NCBI RefSeq assembly: GCF_021654135.1
Contig: NZ_JAKGSD010000026.1
Coordinates: 1 to 64,000, forward strand
Direction of reading: 5' to 3'
Length of the DNA stretch: 64,000 nt
Source: Amycolatopsis tucumanensis
GTDB lineage: Bacteria > Actinomycetota > Actinomycetes > Mycobacteriales > Pseudonocardiaceae
In this document: positions 42,826-50,900 of the stretch, piece after piece
Position numbering within the stretch: position 1 is the stretch's first letter
How the letters are laid out: each line of letters opens with the position of its first letter
Program-made: the position numbers and the translations under genes
The notes under the pieces: generated by a model
What the model was told of the DNA's origin: nothing
The model's input: the letters and a program-made list of their open reading frames with translations, nothing else
Database searches by the model: none

Positions 42826-44405
42826 GACGCCACCCGTTCCGTCTCGCCGGCCAGGGGCGACACCCACGGCTGGTCGAGGCCCCCGGTCAGCAGGCGGTAG
42901 CGCTTTCCGGGATCCTGACGCGGGAAGTCGGCGCGTTTGTGCATGCCGCGGGTCTCCGTGCGGGCCAGTGCCGCGGTGTACATCCACCGCGCGTGCGCGA
43001 CCATGGCCGCGGCCTGCCGGGCGCGGACCGCGTCGCGCGCGGTGCCGAACAGGGACTCCCGCGCGTGCGCCCAGGTCCGGTCCAGCTCGGCCAGCGCGGG
43101 CTCCAGGCGGGAGCCGTCCCGCAGGTAGTTCTTGTCGTAGGGCAGCACCTCGCGCTGGACCGCTTCGACGACCTCGCGGTGGCCGTCCGCGGGACCGGCC
43201 GTGCCGGAGGGCCGCAACCCGGCGGTGCCGGTTCCGCGGAGGCGCCGCTGTGCGGCGTGCGGGCCGAGCGAACGGGCGTGCGTGGCCGCCGCGCGACCGG
43301 CCCAGATGCCCGAGGACATGGCCCAGGCCGAGTTGTGGCTGCCGCCGCCGGTGAAGCCGCCGCAGATGAGCTCACGCGTCGCGGCATCGCCCGCCGCGTA
43401 GAGCCCCGGTACCCCGGTCGAACAGTCGTCGCCGGTGAGGTGGATGCCGCCGGTCCCGCGCACCGTTCCCTCCGCGAGCAGCGTGACCTCGAACCGTTGC
43501 GTGAACGGGTCGATGCCGAGCCGGTCGAAGGGCAGGAAGAAGTTCGGCTGGGCGAGGCGCATCGCCCGCCGTACCGGTTCGTCGGCGTGGTCGAGGCGGC
43601 AGAACACGCGCTCGGACAACAGGGCGCGGGCGATCACCGACCGGCCGCGCTGGCTGCCCGCGCCCTCCAGCACGCTGCCGTCCTCGTGGAAGAACGTCGC
43701 GTAGGTGTAGTAGGCGGTTTTGGTGACCGAGGTGAACTTCGGGGCGATCGCGTAGGCGTTGGAGAACTCCATCCCGGACAGCGCGGCACCCGCTTCGGCG
43801 GCCATCAGCGCGCCGTCGCCGGTGTTGACGTCGCACCCGAGCGCGCCCGAGGAGAACGCGCACCCACCGGTTGCCAGCACGACGGCGCCGGCCCGCACGC
43901 GGTAGGGGATGTCCTGTTGCCGCCGGTACCCCGCGGCACCGGCGACGGCGCCAGAGGCGTCGGTGAGCAGCTCGGTGACCGGGCTGTGGTCCAGGACGCG
44001 CACGCCCGCCCGCTGGACGCGGATCCGCATGCGGCGCAGGTACTCCGGGCCCTGCACGCCCTGCCGCAGCTGCTCGCCGTCGTCACCCACCGGGAACGGG
44101 TACCGGCCCACCTCGGCCAGCTCGCCCATCGCCTCGTAGGTCTGGTCGAGCACCCGCGCCATCCAGCGCCGGTCGGCGAGGTAGCCGCCGAGCCCTTCGC
44201 GGCTGGCCATCGCGGCTTCCCGGCGGTCCGGATCCGGTGGTACGTACCAGACACCGGTGCCCGCCGAGGCCGTCGCACCGCTGGTGCCGCAGTACCCCTT
44301 GTCCGCCAGGACGACGTCGGCGCCGGCCTGGGCCGCCTTGAGCGCGGCCCAGGTCGCGGCCGGGCCGCCGCCCACGACGAGGACGTCCGCGGTGAGTTCG
44401 AGCAT
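42822..44405 (-). CDS. FAD flavoprotein of fumarate/APS-reductase type (copy 1 of module)
   Basis: A 527-residue paralogue of the protein at 38327. ADVLVVGGGPAATWAALKAAQ binds FAD; ATGGCAFSSGALG, NTGDGALMAAEAG and VPGLYAAGDAATRELICGG follow the family pattern. Like its paralogue it is shorter than AprA proteins and lacks a covalent-flavin His-rich SdhA context, so the reaction cannot be inferred. Its ferredoxin is the next gene. The ATG at 44405 has GAGGGG five bases upstream; a GTG at 44411 is less well placed. Confidence 0.85.
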   Translation of the reverse strand: MLELTADVLVVGGGPAATWAALKAAQAGADVVLADKGYCGTSGATASAGTGVWYVPPDPDRREAAMASREGLGGYLADRRWMARVLDQTYEAMGELAEVGRYPFPVGDDGEQLRQGVQGPEYLRRMRIRVQRAGVRVLDHSPVTELLTDASGAVAGAAGYRRQQDIPYRVRAGAVVLATGGCAFSSGALGCDVNTGDGALMAAEAGAALSGMEFSNAYAIAPKFTSVTKTAYYTYATFFHEDGSVLEGAGSQRGRSVIARALLSERVFCRLDHADEPVRRAMRLAQPNFFLPFDRLGIDPFTQRFEVTLLAEGTVRGTGGIHLTGDDCSTGVPGLYAAGDAATRELICGGFTGGGSHNSAWAMSSGIWAGRAAATHARSLGPHAAQRRLRGTGTAGLRPSGTAGPADGHREVVEAVQREVLPYDKNYLRDGSRLEPALAELDRTWAHARESLFGTARDAVRARQAAAMVAHARWMYTAALARTETRGMHKRADFPRQDPGKRYRLLTGGLDQPWVSPLAGETERVAS

Positions 44406-44414
44406 GGTCACCCC

Positions 44415-45347
44415 TCAGGCCGCTTGCGGTGTCAGCAGGTCGTTGAGCCAGGGCAGCACCGCCGACCGCGGGTCCACCGCCCGGGGCAGCAGTCCGTTGG
44501 CGGCCAGTAACCGCGCCGCGCGGTGCTGTTCGTCGAGGAACTCCTCGCTCACCGGATGCAGACCGAACGGGCGGCTGCGCAGCGCGTGTTCCCAGCGGTC
44601 CAGGTCGGCTTCCGACGTGGTCCCCGCGTCCTCGGCGAAGTAGCGGGCGGCCTCGCGGGGATTGGCCTCGACCCACGCGTCGGACTCCTGCAGCGACCGC
44701 ACGATCGCGGTGAGTTCGTCACGGTGGTTCTCGGCGAAGTCGCGGCGGGTGAACCACAGCGACGGGTGGCTGAACAGGCCCTCGGTCTCGATCAGGGTCC
44801 GCACCGGGCCTGCCTGCTCGACCACGCCCAGCGCCGGGTAGGCCCCCACCCACGCGTCCAGCTCACCGGAGGAGAACGCCGACGGCCCGTCGTGCACCGC
44901 GGTGTCCACCGGCTCGATGTCGGACCAGGTCAGCCCGGCGCCCTCCAGCGCGAACAGCAGCAGCGTGGTCTGCCAGGATCCGTGGGCGACGCCGACGCGG
45001 CGGCCACGCAGATCGGCGACGGTCCGGATGGGCGACCCGGGCTTGACGACCAGCCTGCCGTTTTCCACCCGCGGGCCGGAGATGCCGACGTAGACGAGGT
45101 CGCGGTCGTGGGCGAGGCCGGTCACCGGCGGCGTGAAACCGGTGCCGATGAAGTCGTAGCCGCCCGGCTCGAACAGCCAGTCCGAGTGCAGGGTCGGCAG
45201 CGCGGACTTCGGGTCCACCGGCGGTTTCGCGGGCAGCGCGCGCAGGTCGACCCACTCGACGGCGGGCAGCCTGCGCTCCACGATTCCGCGGTGCCGCAGG
45301 ACGAACAGGGAGTTGTTGTTGGGGAAGAATCCGATCCGGACGGTCAT
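44415..45347 (-). CDS. Leaderless substrate-binding-protein-like polypeptide
   Basis: A 310-residue protein with the SsuA/ThiY-type fold: VRIGFFPNNNSLFVLRHRG, DLRGRRVGVAHGSWQT, FSSGELDAWVGAYPALGVVEQAG and SLWFTRRDFAENHRDEL. It has no signal peptide and the upstream frame offers none. The fold is shared with DszB desulfinases, but the DszB catalytic Cys position reads Asn/Ser here, so it is not an obvious desulfinase. It may be a cytosolic sensor, a scaffold, or a hydrolase evolved from a binding protein. Confidence 0.8.
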   Translation of the reverse strand: MTVRIGFFPNNNSLFVLRHRGIVERRLPAVEWVDLRALPAKPPVDPKSALPTLHSDWLFEPGGYDFIGTGFTPPVTGLAHDRDLVYVGISGPRVENGRLVVKPGSPIRTVADLRGRRVGVAHGSWQTTLLLFALEGAGLTWSDIEPVDTAVHDGPSAFSSGELDAWVGAYPALGVVEQAGPVRTLIETEGLFSHPSLWFTRRDFAENHRDELTAIVRSLQESDAWVEANPREAARYFAEDAGTTSEADLDRWEHALRSRPFGLHPVSEEFLDEQHRAARLLAANGLLPRAVDPRSAVLPWLNDLLTPQAA

Positions 45348-45361
45348 CGGGGGTGCGCTCC

Positions 45362-46069
45362 TCAGTGCTGGGGGATCAGGCCGAGGCGCCGGGCCTCGTC
45401 GACGAGACCGCTGCGGCTCCACTGCGCGACCAGGTTGGTCGGGTCGAACTCGACCGACCCGCCCAGGCCCTCGGCGATCGCCTGGAACTGGGCACCCTCT
45501 TCGAGCAGTACGATGAACTTCGCGGTCTCCAGCAGGCCGTCGCGGCCGAGGACGTTGACGCCGCCGTTGGCCTCGAAGATCGCGGCCAGGTGCGGGTCCT
45601 CCCGCAGGCGCTCCAGGATGAACTCGCTCGCCGGCCGGCTGCGGTCGATGTGCGGCGGGATCTCCCGCGACAGCGTGAGCCGCTGGGACGCGGCGTAGCG
45701 GATGGGCAGGGTGCGGTGGGTCTGCGCCCATCCGCCGAGCCAGGGCGTGTGGATGTGCACGACCGTGGTGATCTCCGGGTGCTCGCGGAACACCTTGCTG
45801 TAGCCGCCGACGAAACCGGCCCGCCCGCTGCCGGAGAGCACGGTCCCGTCGAACGTGGCGACCACGGGTTCGACCTCCCGGCTGTCTGCCCACGGGCCCG
45901 GCTCGTTGAGCGCTACGGCGATCTCCGTGCCGGGCACCCGTTCGACGAAGTTGACGGTGCCGTTGGCCGAGGTGGTGCCGGTTTCGCGGAACACCCGGAA
46001 CGCCTTGTCGGCGTCCCTGCGGGCGTTCTCGACGAACTCGGCGACGGCCGGATCGAGTGTGACAGTCAT
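45362..46069 (-). CDS. Class II aldolase/adducin-domain protein
   Basis: A 235-residue protein with the class II aldolase fold: TSANGTVNFVERVPGTEIAVAL takes the place of the usual SGNxS region, and VVHIHTPWLGGWA holds the first zinc His pair. Such enzymes cleave phosphorylated sugars or sulfosugar-like intermediates by retro-aldol chemistry, or act as epimerases/decarboxylases. Placement between a monooxygenase and the leaderless binding protein suggests it handles the carbon skeleton left after sulfur removal. ATG at 46069 follows AGGAGG. Confidence 0.82.
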   Translation of the reverse strand: MTVTLDPAVAEFVENARRDADKAFRVFRETGTTSANGTVNFVERVPGTEIAVALNEPGPWADSREVEPVVATFDGTVLSGSGRAGFVGGYSKVFREHPEITTVVHIHTPWLGGWAQTHRTLPIRYAASQRLTLSREIPPHIDRSRPASEFILERLREDPHLAAIFEANGGVNVLGRDGLLETAKFIVLLEEGAQFQAIAEGLGGSVEFDPTNLVAQWSRSGLVDEARRLGLIPQH

Positions 46070-46081
46070 GGTTCCTCCTGG

Positions 46082-47251
46082 TCAGGCGACCGGCGCGGGT
46101 TCGCGCACGGCGCTGGGCTGGGTGAAGCGGGAACGGCCGAGCAGGGGGAGGACCTCTTCGCCGACGCGGTAGGCCTCCTCCAGATGCGGGTTGCCGGCGA
46201 GGATGAACGCGTCGACGCCGAGGTCGAGCAGCTCGTCCAGGCGTTGCGCGACCTGCTCGTAGCTGCCCACGAGACCGAACGCGGGCCCGCCGCGGAGCAG
46301 GCTGAAGCCGGCCCACACGTTCGGTTGCACCTCGACGTCGCGGTAGCCGGTGATGGTGTCGGGCACCCAGCCCTTGATCCGGCCCGCGCCGACGGAGTCG
46401 CCGCGCGCCTGACGGGTCGCGATCGCGGGGTCGACGTGGCGCCAGCCCTTCTCGATCTCGGCCCAGGCGGCTTCCTCGGTGTGCCGGGCGAGGATGTCGA
46501 TGCGCACCGCGAACTTCGGCGTGCGGCCGAGCTTCGCGGCGTGCTCGCGGACGCCGTCGAACTTCCGCTCCAGGTCGCCGAAGGGCTCCAGCCACGACAG
46601 GTAGTAGTCGGCGTGCAGGCCCGCGGCGTTCACCGCGGCCGCCGACGAGCCGGAGAAGTAGATCTCCGGGAAGGGTTCGCCGGTGAGGTGTCCGGGCAGT
46701 GCGGCGCCGCGGGTGGCGAAGAACCGCCCGTCGAAGTCGAACGGTTCGCCGCGCCACACGCCCTTCAGGACGTCCAGGAACTCCGAGGTGCGGGCGTAGC
46801 GGTCGTCGTGGTCGACTTTGTCGCCCCACCACAGCTGCGCGGGCCCGCCACCGCCGGAGATGATGTTGTACACGAGCCGCCCGCCGGTGGCGCGCTGCAG
46901 GCTCGCCGACATGCGCGCCGCCTGCAGCGGGTGCAGGAAACCGGGCTGGAAGGCCACCATGAACCGGTAGGTGCTGGTCTCGCGGGCCAGCGCGGCCGAC
47001 AGCGCCCAGGGGTCCTCGGTGCCGGGGAACGACGGCAGCAGCCCGCCGAGGAACCCGGCGGCTTCGGACGCCTTGGCCACGGCCGCGGCGTGGTCGATGT
47101 AGGCGTACCCGTCGGGCCGTCCGTCGCGGAGGGCGGGGGCGATGTTGCCGGGACCGAGGCCGCCCCAGTCGCCCCGGTTGCGGACCTTGGGGGTGCGCAG
47201 CGAGGCGTGGTCACCGCCCATCCCGATGCGCCAGTAGACGTCGACGGTCAT
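46082..47251 (-). CDS. Luciferase-like monooxygenase, SsuD (alkanesulfonate) type
   Basis: A 389-residue LLM-class flavin monooxygenase. The C-terminal FGLVGSYEQVAQRLDELLDLG followed by FILAGNPHLEEAYRVGEEVLPL is very close to SsuD, and the middle has ISGGGGPAQLWWGD with the LLM flavin loop. Length equals SsuD (about 380). It would use FMNH2 and O2 to release sulfite from a sulfonate; a partner flavin reductase is not in this operon. It is followed by the aldolase gene after 12 bases and overlaps the second LLM gene upstream. Confidence 0.9.
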   Translation of the reverse strand: MTVDVYWRIGMGGDHASLRTPKVRNRGDWGGLGPGNIAPALRDGRPDGYAYIDHAAAVAKASEAAGFLGGLLPSFPGTEDPWALSAALARETSTYRFMVAFQPGFLHPLQAARMSASLQRATGGRLVYNIISGGGGPAQLWWGDKVDHDDRYARTSEFLDVLKGVWRGEPFDFDGRFFATRGAALPGHLTGEPFPEIYFSGSSAAAVNAAGLHADYYLSWLEPFGDLERKFDGVREHAAKLGRTPKFAVRIDILARHTEEAAWAEIEKGWRHVDPAIATRQARGDSVGAGRIKGWVPDTITGYRDVEVQPNVWAGFSLLRGGPAFGLVGSYEQVAQRLDELLDLGVDAFILAGNPHLEEAYRVGEEVLPLLGRSRFTQPSAVREPAPVA

Positions 47252-48288
47252 GCTCGTGCTCCCCTCGGGGTGCGGCCTGCCGGATCGGCCAGGTGCAGCA
47301 GGTGCTCGCCGGCCCGGTGGATCTCCTCGATCGCCGGGTGCCCGGACAGGACGACGGTGTCGATCCCGGCGCGGGTGTACTCGCTCAGCCGCCGCGCCAC
47401 CTGGTCGTAGCTGCCGACCAGCCCGACCGGGGTGCGGTAGCCGATGCGGTCGAAGCCGTCGAACCGCACGCCGTCCCGCGCGCGCGAGCGCACTTCGTGC
47501 TCGGTGGCGGACGGGTCGATCTCCCGCCAGAGCCGCAGCACCCGGGCCCAGGCCTCGTGTTCGTCCTCGCGCGCGATGACCGGCAGCACGAGCCCGGCGC
47601 GCACCGTGCGGCCGTGTTCCGCCGCGGCGGTCTCCAACGCGCCGATGTCCGCCGCCAGGTCCGGGGTGGACTCGGTGAACAGGTGCACGTCGCCGTGGGC
47701 CGCGGACAACGTGATCGCCTCCGGTGAGGTGCCGCTCAGGTGCACCACCGGGAACGGGTGCCCGTCGGCGGCTTCGTCGAAGCCGCCGGCGATCACGTCG
47801 AAGTAGGTGCCGTGGTGGTCGAACTCGCCGCCGTCGAACCCGCCCGGTGCGGCGCCTCGCCCGGACCACACACCACGGGCGACGGTGAGGAATTCGGCGG
47901 CTCGTTCGTAGCGCTCGGGGCCACTGACCCGGTCGCCACGCTGCCGCTCGTCCTCGGGGTCGGTGTCGACCTTCAGCAGCCAGTCGAGCCGGTCGGCGCC
48001 GAGGCGCCGCAGGGTCAGCGACATCTTCGCCGCGTACACCGGTGTCCCGAACGAGGGCGTGAACTCGACGACGACCCGGGAGTGGCGGGTGTGGCGCAGC
48101 GCGCCGCCCGCCACGATCCACGACTCCTCACCGTGCGGGTCGTAGGGCACCACCACACCGTCCAGACCGGACAGCTCGGCCGCATCGACGACCTGGTGCA
48201 GGTGGTCGAAACCGTCGCGCCGCCACAGGTTCGGGTCCGCGCGCCTGCCGTCACCACGGGTGGGCAGCTCCCACAGGTAACCGGTCAT
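47248..48288 (-). CDS. Luciferase-like monooxygenase, second SsuD-like enzyme
   Basis: A 346-residue LLM-class protein. VGLVGSYDQVARRLSEYTRAG and VVLSGHPAIEEIHRAGEHLLHL parallel SsuD, and VPYDPHGEESWIVAGGALRHT is its own N-terminal variant. It is shorter than its neighbour and diverged, so probably acts on a different or successive sulfur substrate. The ATG at 48288 overlaps the desulfinase stop (ATGA); the frame upstream to 48348 is inside that gene. Confidence 0.88.
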   Translation of the reverse strand: MTGYLWELPTRGDGRRADPNLWRRDGFDHLHQVVDAAELSGLDGVVVPYDPHGEESWIVAGGALRHTRHSRVVVEFTPSFGTPVYAAKMSLTLRRLGADRLDWLLKVDTDPEDERQRGDRVSGPERYERAAEFLTVARGVWSGRGAAPGGFDGGEFDHHGTYFDVIAGGFDEAADGHPFPVVHLSGTSPEAITLSAAHGDVHLFTESTPDLAADIGALETAAAEHGRTVRAGLVLPVIAREDEHEAWARVLRLWREIDPSATEHEVRSRARDGVRFDGFDRIGYRTPVGLVGSYDQVARRLSEYTRAGIDTVVLSGHPAIEEIHRAGEHLLHLADPAGRTPRGARA

Positions 48289-49319
48289 GCGGTGCGCTCC
48301 CCATTCAGGAGCGCGCGAGCCTGCTCCAGGGGTTCGGGCGCGACCCACGAGCCGAGGTCGAAGTCGGCGGCGAGGAACCCGTGTGCGTACAGGAACTGCT
48401 TCTGCACGCCGAGCAGCTCGACCCGTTCGTCGGACAAGTCCGGGTGCAGGCCGCGGTGGAACCCGTCGCCGTAGGCCGCGACGACCCCCTCCGGACCGGA
48501 GAACGTCTCGCGCGCGAGGACGGCGCGGACCTCGTCGAGGTGGCCGGCGGCCCAGTCCGCGGCACGCAGGGTCGCCGCGAGGAACCCGGTCACCAGCTCC
48601 GGCCGGTTCTCCAGCAGATCGGCGTGCACGGTGATGGGGCGGGGAGTGCCGTTGTTGACCCGCCCCCGACGGGTGGTGGCGGCGTCGAGATCGACCGCGA
48701 CCCGCAGGCCCTGTTCCCGTGCCGCCTCCGCCGCCCGCGCGCCCTTCACGTAGATCGCGTCGACCTCGCCGGCCACGAGTTCGGCGATGCCCCAGGTGGT
48801 GCCGCGGGTGGCGCGGCCGCGCACCTCGGGGTTGCGGTTCACACCGATCTCGGTCACCGTCACGTCGGCGAGGGTGCGGCCGGCCAGGCGCAGCGCGTTC
48901 GCGAACCCGTGCAGGGCCATCGCCCGCGGGAAGCTGCGGGCCTGGTCGGCGGCCCAGGACGGGATGCCGATCCGCGCACCGGCGAGGCCTTCCGCGTCCG
49001 CGATGGGGGAGTCGCCGCGCACCAGGATCGCCTGCGCCTCGTCGATCCAGGTCAGGCCGATGAGCCGGGTGGGCGAGCCCTGGGCGCGGGCGGCGAGGGC
49101 GGGTACGTTGCCGCCTTCCCGGATCAGTCCGCGCAGCCGGTGGTCGTAGTGGTGGACCGCGATCTCCGGCCCGGCGTCCTGGAGGATCTCCAGGGGCAGC
49201 CCGTGCTCGCCCGCGTTGGCGGAGAGCCAGCCGAGGCTGTGCGCGAGGCCGCTGGCGGTGGGCACCGGACAGCGCGTGTACCAGAGCGTGTCGATTGCGG
49301 GCTCACTCGCGATGGTCAT
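48285..49319 (-). CDS. DszB-like sulfinate desulfinase
   Basis: A 344-residue leaderless protein with a binding-protein fold that resembles 2'-hydroxybiphenyl-2-sulfinate desulfinase (DszB). TLWYTRCPVPTASG places Cys17 in the same CPVP motif as the catalytic Cys27 recalled for Rhodococcus DszB; EIAVHHYDH and GLIREGGNVPAL give a His (56/57) and Arg67 with the spacing of DszB His60/Arg70; the end VQKQFLYAHGFL and WVAPEPLEQA also matches. It would release sulfite from a sulfinate made by the operon monooxygenases. The true substrate need not be aromatic. ATG at 49319 follows GGAGGA and overlaps the ATPase gene by 17 bases. Confidence 0.83.
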   Translation of the reverse strand: MTIASEPAIDTLWYTRCPVPTASGLAHSLGWLSANAGEHGLPLEILQDAGPEIAVHHYDHRLRGLIREGGNVPALAARAQGSPTRLIGLTWIDEAQAILVRGDSPIADAEGLAGARIGIPSWAADQARSFPRAMALHGFANALRLAGRTLADVTVTEIGVNRNPEVRGRATRGTTWGIAELVAGEVDAIYVKGARAAEAAREQGLRVAVDLDAATTRRGRVNNGTPRPITVHADLLENRPELVTGFLAATLRAADWAAGHLDEVRAVLARETFSGPEGVVAAYGDGFHRGLHPDLSDERVELLGVQKQFLYAHGFLAADFDLGSWVAPEPLEQARALLNGERTA

Positions 49320-50055
49320 GGGATTCCTCCGGTGGGGTCGGGGCGCCGCCGACGCCCAGCTCGGCGAGGAAGGCGGCGCGGTAGCGGAGCGCGGCGGGGT
49401 CGGTGCGGTCGCGGGGACGGGGCAGGTCGACGACGACGTCGTGACCGAACCGTCCGTTGTGGAGGATCAGCACCCGGTCGGCGAGCCGGACGGCCTCGTC
49501 GACGTCGTGGGTGACGAGCAGGACCGCGGGCCGGTGACGGGCGACGAGGTCGCCCACGAGGTCCTGCATGCGCAACCGGGTCAGCGCGTCGAGCGCGGCG
49601 AACGGCTCGTCGAGCAGCAGCAGTTCCGGTTCACGCACCAGCGCCCTGGCGAGCGCGACGCGTTGCGCCTCGCCGCCGGAGAGCGTGGCGGGCCAGGCGC
49701 GGTGCTTGTCGGCGAGGTTCACCTCGGCGAGGGCCCGGCGCCCGTTGTCCTTGGTCTGCCTGCCGGGCGGCTGGCCGACGACCACGTTGGACAGCACCCG
49801 CTTGGACGGGATGAGCCGCGGTTCCTGATAGACGACGGTGCGCTGCCGGGGGACCAGGATCTCCCCGGCGTCCTGCCGTTCCAGCCCGAGCAGGAGCCGC
49901 AGGAGGGTGGTCTTGCCGGTGCCGCTGGGACCGAGCAGCACGACGAACTCGCCGCGGCTGATCTCCAGGTCGATGCCGTCCAGCACGGTCTTGTCGCCGA
50001 AGCTTTTGCGCACGCCCGAAAGCGACACCGCGAGTTCGGTGGCGGTGGTGGTCAT
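49303..50055 (-). CDS. ABC ATPase, SsuB/TauB type (importer A)
   Basis: A 250-residue ATPase. Walker A is GPSGTGKTT, Q-loop YQEPRLIPSKRV, signature LSGGEAQRV, Walker B LLLLDEPFAALD, switch VTHDVDEAVRLADR. Together with the permease and lipoprotein encoded upstream it forms a complete importer. The gene extends 17 bases into the desulfinase gene and overlaps the permease gene by four bases. Confidence 0.93.
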   Translation of the reverse strand: MTTTATELAVSLSGVRKSFGDKTVLDGIDLEISRGEFVVLLGPSGTGKTTLLRLLLGLERQDAGEILVPRQRTVVYQEPRLIPSKRVLSNVVVGQPPGRQTKDNGRRALAEVNLADKHRAWPATLSGGEAQRVALARALVREPELLLLDEPFAALDALTRLRMQDLVGDLVARHRPAVLLVTHDVDEAVRLADRVLILHNGRFGHDVVVDLPRPRDRTDPAALRYRAAFLAELGVGGAPTPPEESHDHRE

Positions 50056-50900
50056 CGCGCGGCCACCCCCGCCCGCCACGGCATCGCGAAGCGTTCCAGC
50101 ACGCGCACCGCCCCGTCGAACACCAGGCCCAGGACGGCGTAGAGCACCACGCACAGCACCATGTAGTCGGTGCGGTTGTACTCCTGCGCCAGGCTGACCA
50201 GGTAGCCGATGCCCTCCCGGGTGCCGACCTGCTCGGCCGCGATGAGGCCGGTGACGCTGATCGACAGGCAGATCCGCAGCGCCATCAGCACCGACGGCAA
50301 CGCCGAGGGCAGGATGGTGCCGAACACCAGCCGGGGCCCGCGCAGCCCGAAACTGCGGGCCGCCTCCAGCATCTTCCGGTCGACGTTGCGGACACCGAGG
50401 TAGGTGTAGGCATACATCGGTGCCACGGTGGCGACCGCGATCAGCAGCACCTTGAACGTCTCGTCGATGCCGAACCATGCGATGAACAACGGCACCAGGG
50501 CGAGGAACGGGATGGCGCGGTTGATCTGCATGGTCGCGTCGATCAGCTCCTCACCGAGCGCGGACAGACCGGAGAGGACCCCGAACAGGAGCCCGAACGC
50601 GACGCCGAGGAACACACCCGCGGCCGCGCGCTGCAACGAGGCGAGCGTGAAGTCCACCAGCTGCCCGGTCTGCAACAGCTCGGTGAAGGCGCTCCACACC
50701 TTGGGCGGCCCGGGCAGGATCTGTTCGGAGATCCCGCCGGTCGCCGTGCCGGTCCACCAGATCGCGACGAGCAGCAGCGGAACGGCGAACCGCACGGCAA
50801 CCGACAACCAGCGCGGCCGCCGTGTGCGTCCCTGGAACACGGGGCGGACGAGGCCGGCGGGCCCGGTGCGCACGGGGCCGGGCGCGGTGACGGTGCTCAT
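50052..50900 (-). CDS. ABC permease, SsuC/TauC type (importer A)
   Basis: A 282-residue permease. IPFLALVPLFIAWFGIDETFK and the cytoplasmic loop VDRKMLEAARSFGLRGPRLVFG are typical for sulfonate/taurine permeases, and VGTREGIGYLVSLAQEY is the conserved late segment. About six membrane helices follow a charged cytosolic N-terminus. The ATG overlaps the lipoprotein stop. Confidence 0.92.
   Translation of the reverse strand: MSTVTAPGPVRTGPAGLVRPVFQGRTRRPRWLSVAVRFAVPLLLVAIWWTGTATGGISEQILPGPPKVWSAFTELLQTGQLVDFTLASLQRAAAGVFLGVAFGLLFGVLSGLSALGEELIDATMQINRAIPFLALVPLFIAWFGIDETFKVLLIAVATVAPMYAYTYLGVRNVDRKMLEAARSFGLRGPRLVFGTILPSALPSVLMALRICLSISVTGLIAAEQVGTREGIGYLVSLAQEYNRTDYMVLCVVLYAVLGLVFDGAVRVLERFAMPWRAGVAAR

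Noticed and set aside
42066..44510. An 814-codon open frame on the plus strand
   Set aside because: Antisense shadow of the ferredoxin and flavoprotein genes; no recognisable domain.
44415..45347. Second desulfinase
   Set aside because: It shares the fold but has no Cys at the DszB nucleophile position, so desulfinase activity is not supported.
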